Notes: generated by a model from the letters alone, not told the origin. Positions 17,545 through 26,078 are shown, counted from the stretch's first letter. The stretch: 64,000 nt of DNA from Paenibacillus soyae (GCF_024623455.1 NZ_JANIPJ010000001.1:62001-126000), one strand, 5' to 3'. Numbers and translations: made by a program.

Positions 17545-17850
17545 CGAATGGAAGCGATAGCGATACCGCATGTCGTTACGCATCAAGAAGAGTAGCTAGC
17601 TTGTCCCGTAACGATGCCACGTGTGGTTATTGGCGCGTAGGGGCCGCGAATGGGATTGAAAGCGACACCGCAAATCGTTTCGCGTTCAGAAGAGTAGCTA
17701 GCTTGTTCCGTAACGATGCCACGTGTGGTTATTGGCGCGTGGGGGCCGCGAATGGGAGCGATAACGATACATTGTGTCGTTACGCGTCCAGAAGAGTAGC
17801 TGGCTTGTTCAATAACGATGTCGCGTGCCGTTAGCGGCAAGAAACCGAAA
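17545..17850. repeat. 102-bp tandem repeat array, about three copies
   Basis: The anchor AGAAGAGTAGCTAGCTTGTT recurs at 17586, 17688 and 17790, an exact 102-bp period. The flanking CGAATGGGAGCGAT block recurs in step, for example 17545 and 17749 (204 bp apart). Copies differ by scattered substitutions, not by indels. Each unit contains CGTTACG and CGTAACG arms flanking the palindrome AGCTAGCT, so each can fold into a hairpin. Because 102 is divisible by three, open frames cross the array on both strands with a 34-residue repeat, but none has a ribosome site. The array fills the gap after fetB. Confidence 0.9.
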
Positions 17851-17866
17851 CCTCGGACAACGCTAA

Positions 17867-17897
17867 AGCAGCCGCGGCCCAATCGGCCGCGGCTGCT
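17867..17897 (-). terminator. intrinsic terminator for the 71-residue protein gene
   Basis: A perfect 13-bp stem, AGCAGCCGCGGCC with GGCCGCGGCTGCT, and a 5-nt loop. On the minus strand it is followed by TTTAGCG, a weak T-run. Confidence 0.6.
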
Positions 17898-17929
17898 CCG
17901 GAACGCTGCGCAAAGCGGCGTTAAGCGAT

Positions 17930-18145
17930 CTACTTTTTCCGCAAATCAAAAAACTCGCATTCCGCCCGTTTGTGGTACATCAGGTCGCTGACGCTGGATT
18001 GCGTGACGACGGTCCGGTCGTCGAAGCGTACGATGACGGAGCTGGCGTCGACGATCTGATTGTCCTGGAATACGCGAATGCGGGTACAGCGGTCCAAAGC
18101 TTCTTGAAAGTCGGTATCGGTCATCAAGCGGCGATTTATCGACAT
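17930..18145 (-). CDS. 71-residue hypothetical protein
   Basis: Begins MSINRRLMTDTDFQEALDRC and ends CEFFDLRKK. The middle (IRVFQDNQIVDASSVIVRFD, then RTVVTQSSVSD) looks like a small beta-rich domain. No known family is recognised, no signal or membrane segment is present. The frame reaches 18169, but GGAGGAG lies 7 nt before ATG 18145, which fixes the start. A strong hairpin follows its stop. Stand-alone gene, divergent from the isomerase-like gene. Confidence 0.65.
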   Translation of the reverse strand: MSINRRLMTDTDFQEALDRCTRIRVFQDNQIVDASSVIVRFDDRTVVTQSSVSDLMYHKRAECEFFDLRKK

Positions 18146-18323
18146 GTCGGCGCTCCTCCTCCTGGTCAATTTGGCTGCTTACAGGCCATACTGCCCTCTA
18201 GTCTAGCGCAAATCGGCATATAGAACAACCACAGTCAATTGGAGGACGACAACAGGCAAAGCGCATCCAAGATTGTCGCCGATGCCCGTGGTAAGATGAG
18301 GACAAACGGGCAAAGGAGATGGA

Positions 18324-19196
18324 ATGATGAAATACGCGATATTTACGGTGATGACGCCGGACTGCTCGCTGGAGCGCACGGCGCAGCTGCTGAAGGAATA
18401 CGGTTACCAAGGCGTGGAATGGCGCTTTACGAATAATGATCCAAGCAAAAAGAACGAGCAGCCTTCTTTCTGGGGCAACAACCTATCTACGGTGCCGGCG
18501 GATTCTACGGAAGAAGAGCTGGCGGGAATTCGCGCGCTCATGGACGCGGCTGGTCTCGAGGCGCCTAACCTCGCTTCCTATATCGGCTGCGGCGATTTGG
18601 CCGCTACGGAACGGGCGATGAAAGCGGCGAAGCAGCTCGGTGCTCCTTCCATCCGCATCGGCGTGCCGAATTACGACCGAAGCCGCCCGTACGACGCTTT
18701 ATTCGCGGAAGCGAGAAGCTACCTACAAGAGGCGGAGAAGCTGAGCGCGGAGCATGGCGTCAAGGCAATGATCGAGGTGCATCACGGCAATATCGCGTCC
18801 AGCGCTTCGGCTGCGCGGCGGCTGGTCGACGGCTTCGACCCGAATCGGATCGGCGTCATTTACGACCCGGGCAACATGGTGCACGAAGGCTTCGAGCAGT
18901 ACAAGATGGGTCTGGAAATACTAGGGCCGTACCTCGGCCATGTCCATGTGAAAAACGCTGTTTGGCAGCGTACGGACGCGTCGGTGCCGGCAACCGACAG
19001 CGCTGACCACGCGCCGGTCTGGCGCTCGGCATGGGGACCGCTCAGAGAAGGCGCCGTGCATTGGCCGACGGTGATCGCCGCGCTGAAGGAAATTGGCTAC
19101 GACGGCTGGCTCAGCTTCGAGGATTTCAGCGGCTCGGCGCCGACGGAGACGCTGCTTCGCGACAATATCGCTTATATCAAATCGTTGGTCGGATAA
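18324..19196 (+). CDS. sugar phosphate isomerase/epimerase-like TIM-barrel protein
   Basis: 290 residues of the AP_endonuc_2/xylose-isomerase-like barrel family. Metal-ligand candidates sit at the barrel C-terminal ends: Glu in MIEVHHGNIA, Asp in VIYDPGNMVHEG, His in GHVHVKNAVW and Glu in WLSFEDFSG. Members isomerise or epimerise keto-sugars, often inositol-related; the substrate here is unknown. GGAG lies upstream of two adjacent ATG codons (18324 and 18327). It is a single gene, followed by its own terminator and a MITE-like element. Confidence 0.85.
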   Translation: MMKYAIFTVMTPDCSLERTAQLLKEYGYQGVEWRFTNNDPSKKNEQPSFWGNNLSTVPADSTEEELAGIRALMDAAGLEAPNLASYIGCGDLAATERAMKAAKQLGAPSIRIGVPNYDRSRPYDALFAEARSYLQEAEKLSAEHGVKAMIEVHHGNIASSASAARRLVDGFDPNRIGVIYDPGNMVHEGFEQYKMGLEILGPYLGHVHVKNAVWQRTDASVPATDSADHAPVWRSAWGPLREGAVHWPTVIAALKEIGYDGWLSFEDFSGSAPTETLLRDNIAYIKSLVG

Positions 19197-19204
19197 TGTA
19201 GAGG

Positions 19205-19236
19205 GAGGCTTGCCTTGTAGGCAGGCCTTCTTTTTT
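19205..19236 (+). terminator. intrinsic terminator after the isomerase-like gene
   Basis: GAGGCTTGCC pairs with GGCAGGCCTTC (one bulge) across a 5-nt loop, followed by TTTTTT. Confidence 0.8.
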
Positions 19237-19268
19237 GTCCCATCCCGTCATAAGAATGATATAGAGGT

Positions 19269-19437
19269 TGTTCAAAAAGTCCGGTTTTGATCACGAGGTA
19301 TACCAGGAAGTTTGCTCGACATCGAATATTGAATTCAACCGGAACTTCCGGTGCTCACGTAGCTTCCACTACGCTGCGCTCCTCATTTCCTAGTTTCATC
19401 CAATCTTCTCGGTGCTGAAAACCAGACTTTTTGAACA
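19269..19437. mobile_element. MITE-like element with 20-bp terminal inverted repeats
   Basis: The left end TGTTCAAAAAGTCCGGTTTT (19269-19288) is repeated inverted at 19418-19437 with one mismatch. The 169-bp element has no coding capacity. The interior segment TAGCTTCCACTACGCTGCGC and the TTCAAAAAGTC end match, from memory, a short dispersed repeat common in Paenibacillus genomes. It sits between the isomerase terminator and yunB, and its right end is 40 bp from the yunB start. Confidence 0.75.
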
Positions 19438-19477
19438 CGCAATTATTGCGAAAGGACGAGCGGATGGGAGGGATCAC

Positions 19478-20587
19478 ATGGCGAGATGGGGAAGGAAAGG
19501 CTGGCGGTTCCGTCCGGCGAGAAGCTGGGGCTCCTTTCGAAGGACGAAGACCATCAGCTGGGGAAGCGGCAGGCCGAAGTCTTCAGCCACGAGGAACACG
19601 GGCGTGAAGTGGGGCTCGGGCGCGAGCCGAAGTACATCGGCAGGCGGCGGCTGGGGGACGAGGCCCGCTGCAGCGAAATCAGGCGGAGGCTGGCGAAGGA
19701 GAGGGCCGCTCTTCTCCTTCAATTTCGGCGGTCCGAGGAAGGCGCAGGTCTCCTCCTGGGGCTCCAAACCTAACGAACCGCGGCCGAGGAGGAAAATGCG
19801 CAAACGCAACCTTCTGTTGATCATGCTTGTCTGCATGCTCCTGTTTTTCGTGCCGTCGTTTATTTTTATTGAAAGCAATTTGAAGGAGCCGCTCATGAAC
19901 ATCGCGAGGGTCAGGGTGAAGCAGGTCGCGACGCAGGCGATCAACAAAGCGATATCGGAGCAAGTCGCCCGCAAGTCCGAATCCGAGAAGCTGATCGACT
20001 GGAAGATGAACGGCGACGGCAAAATATCCGGCTTCATGCTCAATTACGCCGAGCATATGAGCATCACGTCGGAGACGATCGAAACGGTGCAAAATACGTT
20101 CAGCGAAATCAAAGACATCCCGGAGCATATTCCGATTGGCCATGCGCTGAACAGCGCGATTATTTCATCGTTCGGCCCGAGGGTGCCGGTTAAGTTCGAG
20201 CCGGTAGGCGCGGTGAAGGTTGAACTGAACACGCGGGAGCGGAATGCCGCGATCAATATGGTGCTTGTCGAGGTATACATTAAAGTGGTTGCCGAAGTGT
20301 CGATCATCATCCCGTTCGATTCGGAGCCGGAGCTCGTCGAGACGGAAATTCCGATTTCTTACCTGATGGTCGTCGGCGATGTGCCGATGTATTACTACGA
20401 CAGCAGCGGCAAGCCTGTTGGCGAGAATGCGCCGGAAGCGCCTAACATTTCGGTTCCTCTGTCCCCCGGGGGATCCGGCGTGACGACGAGTCCGGGAGAG
20501 AGTTCGGAGGAAGGAACGGAGATTGCGCCGGATCCCGGAGCACCGGAGGGCTTCGACGATAAGGTTTTCGAGATGCAGACGGAATAA
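19478..20587 (+). CDS. yunB: sporulation protein YunB with long basic N-terminal extension
   Basis: Residues from about 107 match YunB: MRKRNLLLIMLVCMLLFFVP membrane helix, then VRVKQVATQAINKAI and an extracytoplasmic domain with PIGHALNSAIISSFGP and EIPISYLMVVGDVP. YunB is a mother-cell protein of the sigma-E regulon in Bacillus subtilis; its role is not defined. At 369 residues it is about 110 longer than expected. The extra N-terminus is Arg/Gly/Trp-rich with recurring WGS motifs. GGGAGG 6 nt before ATG 19478 supports this start. Gene order with lytH and lipA matches B. subtilis. Its tail (PGGSG, PGESSEEGTE) is disordered. Confidence 0.88.
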   Translation: MARWGRKGWRFRPARSWGSFRRTKTISWGSGRPKSSATRNTGVKWGSGASRSTSAGGGWGTRPAAAKSGGGWRRRGPLFSFNFGGPRKAQVSSWGSKPNEPRPRRKMRKRNLLLIMLVCMLLFFVPSFIFIESNLKEPLMNIARVRVKQVATQAINKAISEQVARKSESEKLIDWKMNGDGKISGFMLNYAEHMSITSETIETVQNTFSEIKDIPEHIPIGHALNSAIISSFGPRVPVKFEPVGAVKVELNTRERNAAINMVLVEVYIKVVAEVSIIIPFDSEPELVETEIPISYLMVVGDVPMYYYDSSGKPVGENAPEAPNISVPLSPGGSGVTTSPGESSEEGTEIAPDPGAPEGFDDKVFEMQTE

Positions 20588-20588
20588 A

Positions 20589-20642
20589 CCAAAAATCCCG
20601 CAGCGTTCAGGCCTTGTGGCCTGGATTGCTCGGGATTTTTGG
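20589..20642. terminator. bidirectional terminator between yunB and lytH
   Basis: CCAAAAATCCCG at 20589 pairs with CGGGATTTTTGG ending at 20642, giving T-rich or A-rich arms on both strands. Suits the two convergent genes. Confidence 0.8.
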
Positions 20643-20665
20643 TAGAGGCGGCAAGCGTCGCCGCG

Positions 20666-21715
20666 TCAGCGCTTGGAACGCAGCCGCTTGCGCTCCTGCT
20701 GCTCCCATCTGCGCAGATGGGGGTAGGGATCGAAGGCCCATTCGATGAGGCCGCGGTCGCTGTAAATGCCGTAATGCAGATGCGGCGGGAACTTGCCGCT
20801 CGTCCCCGGCTTGCCGTAGCCGGAGGATCCGACCCAGCCGACTACTTGGCCCGGCTCGACGATATCGCCCACGCTCAGCTTCTTGTCGAAGCCGGACAGA
20901 TGGGCGTAATAGTGGTAATGGTTGTTCAGGTCTCGAATGCCGATGCGCCAGCCGCCGTATTTGTTCCAGCCTTTGATCTCGATAACGCCATAGCATGTGC
21001 TGCGAACCGGGGTGCCATGCCCCGCGAATATATCGGTCCCTTCATGAACGCGTCTGCCGCCCCAGCCGCGCTTATCTCCCCATGTATCCTTGTAGGAGTA
21101 GGTTGAGCCTATGGGAACAGGAAAAGCATGCTCGAACAAATCCAGCTTACCGTAGTGCTTGTACATCTTGGCGAACTGCTCGATGCGCTGGACGGCTCGG
21201 CCGTTACGGTAATACTCCCACAGCCCGATCGGGAACCGCACGTCGTTTGTTCCCTGCACGGAAGCGAACGTGACGAGCGAGTACAGCAGGTCGAAATCGC
21301 TAGTACGCTCCGCAAATCCGTTGCCGTCCCCGTCCCGGCCGATCCCATTGAACCACCCGATCGATACGGGCTGGGTGTCTTCGCTATCGGGGTTCAGCTC
21401 GCCCGCCCAGCGCTCGGGCTCGATGAACACGCCGACCGTCTGCCCAAGAAGCTGCCGCGCTTTGGGCCGCGCTTTCGTAATGGTCCTCTCGTATTGGTCG
21501 ACTGCCGCGACCCAGTACCACTCGACACCCGTGACGGTGCTGATGTTGTCGTACAATTCCCTTCTTGCGTCAAGCGGATTCGCCGCTTGAGCCTGAGCGT
21601 CTGCCGTCGCTTCGAGCCGGGCAGCCTTCTCGTTCGCGGCGCGGGCATGGGCCGTCTTGGGCCCCGCCGGGCTTATTATAAGCGACAAAGCCGTCGCCGC
21701 GGCCACCGCCTTCAT
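20666..21715 (-). CDS. lytH: M23 metallopeptidase, LytH-like sporulation endopeptidase
   Basis: A secreted M23 peptidase of about 349 residues. The signal peptide is MKAVAAATALSLIISPAGPK ending AHARA. The C-terminal lysostaphin-type domain shows the zinc ligands HEGTD (HxxxD) and HLHYG (HxH), plus YYAHLS. B. subtilis LytH is an L-Ala-D-Glu endopeptidase that trims spore cortex peptides, and its place between lipA and yunB is the same here. The frame is open to 21955, but those 80 residues look non-exported; ATG 21715 with GAAGG 5 nt upstream gives a proper signal peptide. GTG 21739 is an alternative. Confidence 0.85.
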   Translation of the reverse strand: MKAVAAATALSLIISPAGPKTAHARAANEKAARLEATADAQAQAANPLDARRELYDNISTVTGVEWYWVAAVDQYERTITKARPKARQLLGQTVGVFIEPERWAGELNPDSEDTQPVSIGWFNGIGRDGDGNGFAERTSDFDLLYSLVTFASVQGTNDVRFPIGLWEYYRNGRAVQRIEQFAKMYKHYGKLDLFEHAFPVPIGSTYSYKDTWGDKRGWGGRRVHEGTDIFAGHGTPVRSTCYGVIEIKGWNKYGGWRIGIRDLNNHYHYYAHLSGFDKKLSVGDIVEPGQVVGWVGSSGYGKPGTSGKFPPHLHYGIYSDRGLIEWAFDPYPHLRRWEQQERKRLRSKR

Positions 21716-21934
21716 CCATACCTTCAATCGTCTCACCCTTTCAGAAGCATGACGGACATAGAGGTAGGATTTACAAAAGAACGAAAAATATCCAGCGGAG
21801 CTGCGTCCGATTTGGGAAACCGTTCCTCGGTTGGGCAGGTGCAATATACTCAAAGCAGCCATACGCATCTCAATATGCGATGGATCATATTCCGATAAAC
21901 TATGGATTATGGCGTATTCCGCTCGGCTTGTCAT

Positions 21935-21964
21935 TACTTTTTGGGCAATAGTCATGTTATAATG
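21935..21964 (+). promoter_or_regulatory. probable lipA promoter
   Basis: A perfect -10 TATAAT (21959-21964) with a weak -35 TTACTT (21935-21940) at 18 nt spacing, 50 bp before the lipA start. Confidence 0.45.
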
Positions 21965-22013
21965 TTGGCAATGCCGTAAACTTATAACTGAACGTGAAAG
22001 CAGGGAATGTGGA

Positions 22014-22970
22014 ATGAAACAACGCGAGAAGCTTCAAAAGCCGGACTGGCTTCGCATAAAATTAACAACTGACGGCAACTATGCCGAGATTAAAGAAATG
22101 ATGCGCGGGAAGACGCTGCATACCGTCTGCGAGGAAGCGCGTTGTCCTAATATTTACGAATGCTGGTCGAATCGGACCGCCACATTCATGATCCTGGGCG
22201 ACATCTGTACGCGCGCGTGCCGCTTCTGCGCGGTCAAGACAGGGATGCCGACGGAGCTGGACACGGCGGAGCCGGAGCGCGTGGCGGAAGCCGCGGAGCA
22301 AATGGGTCTGCAGCACTGCGTTGTAACGTCCGTTGCCCGCGATGATCTGAAAGACGGAGGCGCTTCGATCTTCGCGGCCACGATCCGGGCCATTCGCAAG
22401 CGGCTGCCATTCTGCCGCGTGGAAGTGCTCATTCCGGACTTCATGGGGAATTGGGATGCCCTGCAGGTCGTCATGGACGCGAATCCGGATATTCTGAACC
22501 ATAATATCGAGACGGTTGAGCGTTTGTCCGACCGCGTCCGCGCGAAAGCGAAATACAAACGATCCCTGGAGCTGCTCCGCCGGGCCAAAGAGATGAAACC
22601 GAAAATTCCTACGAAATCCAGCATCATGCTTGGCGTTGGAGAAGAGTGGGATGAAATTCTGCAAGCGATGGATGACCTTCGCGCGGTAGACTGCAATATT
22701 CTGACGCTTGGCCAATACTTGCAACCTACGCCGAAGCATATGCGGATCGAACGTTACGTTCATCCGGACGAGTTCAAGGCGCTGAAAGAAGAAGGCAAGA
22801 AGCGCGGCTTCCGCCACGTGGAATCGGGACCGCTTGTTCGAAGCTCTTACCATGCGCACGAGCAGACGGATTCCGCGCATGCGGCGATGGCCGCGGAAGA
22901 GGTCGCGATTGCTCCAGATTACTATGGAACGGATTCGTCGGGCTCCTGCGCAAGCGCCGGCGCCAAATAA
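22014..22970 (+). CDS. lipA: lipoyl synthase LipA
   Basis: A radical SAM enzyme of 318 residues that inserts two sulfurs into protein-bound octanoyl groups to make lipoate for 2-oxoacid dehydrogenases and the glycine cleavage system. Both Fe-S clusters are visible: the auxiliary-cluster cysteines in [13 protein letters not shown] and the radical [11 protein letters not shown]. Further family blocks are [19 protein letters not shown] and [15 protein letters not shown]. The length is typical apart from a short, less conserved C-terminal tail after AHEQTD. YutD follows 30 nt downstream on the same strand, as in Bacillus. Confidence 0.98.
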   Translation: MKQREKLQKPDWLRIKLTTDGNYAEIKEMMRGKTLHTVCEEARCPNIYECWSNRTATFMILGDICTRACRFCAVKTGMPTELDTAEPERVAEAAEQMGLQHCVVTSVARDDLKDGGASIFAATIRAIRKRLPFCRVEVLIPDFMGNWDALQVVMDANPDILNHNIETVERLSDRVRAKAKYKRSLELLRRAKEMKPKIPTKSSIMLGVGEEWDEILQAMDDLRAVDCNILTLGQYLQPTPKHMRIERYVHPDEFKALKEEGKKRGFRHVESGPLVRSSYHAHEQTDSAHAAMAAEEVAIAPDYYGTDSSGSCASAGAK

Positions 22971-23000
22971 CCAGCCGACGCGAGGAAATGAGGTGTATCC

Positions 23001-23765
23001 ATGGCTTTGATTCATATTGGCGGCAAATCGTACGAGCTTATCCATGAGAATAGAAACGGCTGGAATCCCGAAGCCTTCCGCAACCGGTACAGCGAGGTAC
23101 TGGAGCGATATGATTACATCATCGGCGATTGGGGCTACAACCAGCTGCGACTGAAGGGCTTCTTCCGCGATAATCATCAGAAAGCGACCAAAGACAGCGT
23201 GTATTCCGCCGCTTCGGACTATATTAACGAGTACTGCAATTTCGGATGCGCCTATTTCATTCTAGAGAAGAAGAGCGGCGGCCGCGCGGAAATGAATGAA
23301 GACGATCTGGATCTAGACGCGGAGTATGGGGATGACGCGGTTCGTCTGGAAGGCTATGATCTGCGGGCGGCGGTGGAATCCGCAGCCGTCGCATCCGCCG
23401 CGGAGACGGCTTCCGCATCCGAGGCGCCAAAAGCCGCTCCGAAGGAACATCGTCCGCTGCAGAATCGATACCGCCAGCATCAGAGAAGCGACAACAGGGG
23501 ACGCTCCGGAGGCCGGAACGAAAACCAGGCTCAAGCCGGCCAGAGCTCGGGGCAAGGCCAGCAGCAGAATGCCGGTTCCGAGCAAGCGCAAGGGCAAGGA
23601 CAGGGGCAAGGCGGAAGACGCCGGGAGCATCACTTCAAGAACAAACACCGCGGAGGCGGCGATCAGAAAGGCAAGAAGCCGATGAAGCCGTCCAGCAATG
23701 AATCGGCCGGCTCATCGGATCCGAATCGGCCGCATTCGAACAACAAAGACGCCGGACGCTCTTAA
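23001..23765 (+). CDS. yutD: YutD family protein with RG/Q-rich tail
   Basis: Residues 1-95 form the YutD domain (YELIHENRNGWNPEAF, YDYIIGDWGYNQLRLKGFF, YINEYCNFGCAYFILEKK), a small family of unknown function conserved in Bacilli. The remaining 160 residues are disordered: an Ala/Glu-rich linker, then an Arg/Gly/Gln-rich part with repeats of GQGQ and RGGRN-like motifs and a Lys-rich end. YutD in B. subtilis is roughly 100 residues, so the tail is an extension typical of RNA-binding low-complexity regions; that role is inference. ATGAGGTG precedes the start. Confidence 0.85.
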   Translation: MALIHIGGKSYELIHENRNGWNPEAFRNRYSEVLERYDYIIGDWGYNQLRLKGFFRDNHQKATKDSVYSAASDYINEYCNFGCAYFILEKKSGGRAEMNEDDLDLDAEYGDDAVRLEGYDLRAAVESAAVASAAETASASEAPKAAPKEHRPLQNRYRQHQRSDNRGRSGGRNENQAQAGQSSGQGQQQNAGSEQAQGQGQGQGGRRREHHFKNKHRGGGDQKGKKPMKPSSNESAGSSDPNRPHSNNKDAGRS

Positions 23766-23786
23766 GAAGAGCGATCCGGCGTCTTT
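23745..23786. terminator. bidirectional terminator between yutD and nadK
   Basis: AAAGACGCCGGA pairs with TCCGGCGTCTTT, with an inner GCTCTT/AAGAGC stem. The left arm is inside the last codons of yutD, and the hairpin serves the convergent nadK as well. Confidence 0.85.
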
Positions 23787-23805
23787 GCGTTGTTACCCGA
23801 ACAAG

Positions 23806-24603
23806 TTAACGTACGTCGTAGCCGAGGAACGCCTCGCGGACGCGTTCCCAGAACGGGAACGGACGGTGACGGGCGAAGCTTACCTTACGGGACGCGACGC
23901 TGCAGCGAATCGAACGGATGTCTGTATACGTAATATTGAGGTGATCGATGCTGAGCTGGATCCGCTGCTCCTTCTTCGAAATAATATCGCAATGATGGTG
24001 CTTCGGCAGCAGCACGGAAGAGCCCAGCGTTCGGAACACGCGATTGTTAATAGATGCGATCTCCGCGATTTGCAGCGATTCGATGGAAGGATGTACGATT
24101 GCGCCCCCCAAGCTTTTGTTATAGGCCGTACTGCCCGAGGGAGTGGAAATGACGATGCCGTCTCCGCGGAACATCTCGAACAGCTCGTCGTTAATGTTAA
24201 TCTGGGCGACCAATGTGCCGTCGACGCCCTTTAGCGTAAATTCGTTCAAAGCCAAGTAGTGCAGCGTCTCGGTGCTGGTCTCCACCTCGATCTGGGCAAG
24301 CGGATAACGGACCATGCGCGGCGTTTCTTCGGCCATGTGGCGGACCAATTCTTCCAGCTCGTCCGCGTTCCAATCCGCATAAAACCCGAGATGGCCGGTG
24401 TGGATCCCGACGAACGAGACATCGGAGATACAGTCGACATATTGGTGAAAGGCCTGCAGAAGCGTGCCGTCGCCGCCGATGGAGATGACCATGTCGGGAC
24501 GGGATTCATGGCGGACAAATCCCCGTTCTGCGGCTAGGTCATGAAACTGCTGGGCAAGCGTTTTGGAGCGCTCGTCGCCCCTGTCGATTACGGCGTACTT
24601 CAA
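23806..24603 (-). CDS. nadK: NAD kinase
   Basis: Phosphorylates NAD to NADP. The family motifs are ISIGGDGTLLQAF (GGDGT) and the ATP/NAD-binding GDGIVISTPSGSTAYNKSLGG. About 265 residues, matching the B. subtilis YtdI-type enzyme. The frame is open to 24852, but that upstream part lacks family similarity. AAGGAG lies just before ATG 24612 (1 nt spacing) and 10 nt before TTG 24603, so a TTG start giving MKYAVIDRGDERS is likely. Monocistronic, ahead of ylbJ on the same strand. Confidence 0.95.
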   Translation of the reverse strand: MKYAVIDRGDERSKTLAQQFHDLAAERGFVRHESRPDMVISIGGDGTLLQAFHQYVDCISDVSFVGIHTGHLGFYADWNADELEELVRHMAEETPRMVRYPLAQIEVETSTETLHYLALNEFTLKGVDGTLVAQININDELFEMFRGDGIVISTPSGSTAYNKSLGGAIVHPSIESLQIAEIASINNRVFRTLGSSVLLPKHHHCDIISKKEQRIQLSIDHLNITYTDIRSIRCSVASRKVSFARHRPFPFWERVREAFLGYDVR

Positions 24604-24692
24604 TGTCAACATTCTCCTTCCGATCAATACGGTCATACCTCTGACTATATCGGAAAATGGCCTCGAATTCAATGAATGGCGGGATTTGGACA

Positions 24693-25787
24693 TTACGGCG
24701 CCAGCCATCCCCAAAGCGCATAGACCAGAGCGACGGCGATCAAACCGTGCGCGAGCCTCGCCAGCAAGAACGGCTTGTAACGCAGGTCCGTCCGGCTCAG
24801 CAAGCTCGCGACTTGCGCGTGGACGGACAATCCTCCCCAGGAGAGCACCCAAGCCGCGATGGCTACCTGGTGCATGAGGCCCGTGCCTGCGGTGCCTGCG
24901 GCTCTTGCCCCAAGAGTAACCTCGAATATGCCGTAGATGGTCGCGTCGGCGAGAGGAGCAGGCAGGCCGATAAGAGTGAAGAGAAGACGAAGCGCCTCCG
25001 ATAGAGCTTCCACAAGACCGGCATGCGTCAGCATCTCCATCACGACGGAGAAGAATACGACGAGTCCCCCTACGACGATCATAAGCCGCAGAGCGGATTG
25101 TACGGAGTCCTGAAGCAGCGTGCCGAGCCCGCGGCCGTCCAGCAGCCGCGCTTCATGCATCGCCTTAAGGGCAACCGATAGCCTGCTTCGGCGCACTCTG
25201 CCTTTCTCTTGCGCAGGATCCGGTTGATCATTGGTCTTTTGGGGTAATACATCTGTAGGGACTTCCTTGCCGCGGTCATGATAGCGCATCAGCAGCCCGA
25301 TTACGAGTCCGCCGCCGTAATGAGCGGCGGCCAAGATTGGAGCGACGGCCGCATTCTGGAAGAAGCCTACGGATACCGCGCCAATAAGGAAGATGGGATC
25401 GGAGGTCGTCGTGAACGCGACCAGCCGCTCCCCTTCCGTTCGATTGATCAGTCTCTGGGCCCATAATTGTGCCGTTAGTCTGGCTCCGACGGGATAACCC
25501 GATATATAACCCATTGTAACGACGAACCCTCCAATGCCGGGAAGCCGGAACAGGGGGCGCATCAACGGATCGAGCAGCTTCCCGAAAAAATGCACGATGC
25601 CGAATCCAAGCAGCAGCTCGGAAATCACGAAAAAAGGAAACAAAGCAGGAAAAAGAACTTCCCACCAGATGGATAATCCCCGGAGCGAAGAATGCAGCGT
25701 CTCGGTGGGATATATAGCCATCAGAACGGCAATAATGAAAGCAACAAGTGCTGTAATTGACAATGGATGGACTATCGTTCGAAGCAT
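24693..25787 (-). CDS. ylbJ: sporulation integral membrane protein YlbJ
   Basis: A 364-residue polytopic membrane protein with nucleoside-recognition (Gate) domain character: PALFPFFVISELLLGFG, TMGYISGYPVGARLTAQLW, and a second gate copy near the C-terminus. YlbJ is made under sigma-E in B. subtilis and contributes to spore resistance. The cytoplasmic loop of about 40 residues between the two halves (residues 175-215) is charged and poorly conserved. GGGAGG precedes the ATG. Confidence 0.9.
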   Translation of the reverse strand: MLRTIVHPLSITALVAFIIAVLMAIYPTETLHSSLRGLSIWWEVLFPALFPFFVISELLLGFGIVHFFGKLLDPLMRPLFRLPGIGGFVVTMGYISGYPVGARLTAQLWAQRLINRTEGERLVAFTTTSDPIFLIGAVSVGFFQNAAVAPILAAAHYGGGLVIGLLMRYHDRGKEVPTDVLPQKTNDQPDPAQEKGRVRRSRLSVALKAMHEARLLDGRGLGTLLQDSVQSALRLMIVVGGLVVFFSVVMEMLTHAGLVEALSEALRLLFTLIGLPAPLADATIYGIFEVTLGARAAGTAGTGLMHQVAIAAWVLSWGGLSVHAQVASLLSRTDLRYKPFLLARLAHGLIAVALVYALWGWLAP

Positions 25788-25904
25788 CGGAGGCCTCCCT
25801 TGATATGGCGGTCTGCGGAATACGTGTACAGGCTCTATTCCTACTTATATGTCAGGGGAGGGACATCCATCACAGGATTCTCATAATGCTTGAAATATTT
25901 ACAA

Positions 25905-25953
25905 AGAAAACGTTTCCAAAAAAGCTGGATTTCGCATTGGTTTATGGTACAAT
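25905..25953 (+). promoter_or_regulatory. extended -10 promoter with upstream cre-like palindrome
   Basis: TGGTACAAT (25945-25953) is an extended -10 element placed 32 nt before the small-protein start. Upstream, AGAAAACGTTTCCA (25905-25918) matches the CcpA consensus except at two positions. No good -35 is visible between them. Confidence 0.4.
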
Positions 25954-25985
25954 AGAATCATTCTTAAACGGTTGGAGTGATGAGT

Positions 25986-26078
25986 ATGAGTATTATCGCC
26001 GGCATTTTGGTCTGCGCTTTTGTCTACGTCATCAAGGAGTCCATCTCGGCTCCGAACGAAGAGGAATACGAAGCTTAA
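25986..26078 (+). CDS. 30-residue membrane peptide
   Basis: Encodes a hydrophobic helix (SIIAGILVCAFVYVIKESI) followed by an acidic tail (PNEEEYEA). GGAG lies 8 nt before ATG 25986; an in-frame ATG at 25980 is only 2 nt from it. An extended -10 promoter is upstream and a strong terminator directly downstream, so this is a complete transcription unit even though it is very short. The form is that of small single-pass regulatory or stress peptides; no family is recognised. Confidence 0.7.
   Translation: MSIIAGILVCAFVYVIKESISAPNEEEYEA

Noticed and set aside
17545..17850. Possible CRISPR array
   Set aside because: The whole 102-bp unit is repeated, with no short repeat/unique spacer alternation and no cas genes.
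17583..17882. Minus-strand open frame with a 34-residue repeat (PITTRGIVTEQASYSS)
   Set aside because: It only translates the 102-bp repeat array; no start signal, and the plus strand gives an equally open frame.
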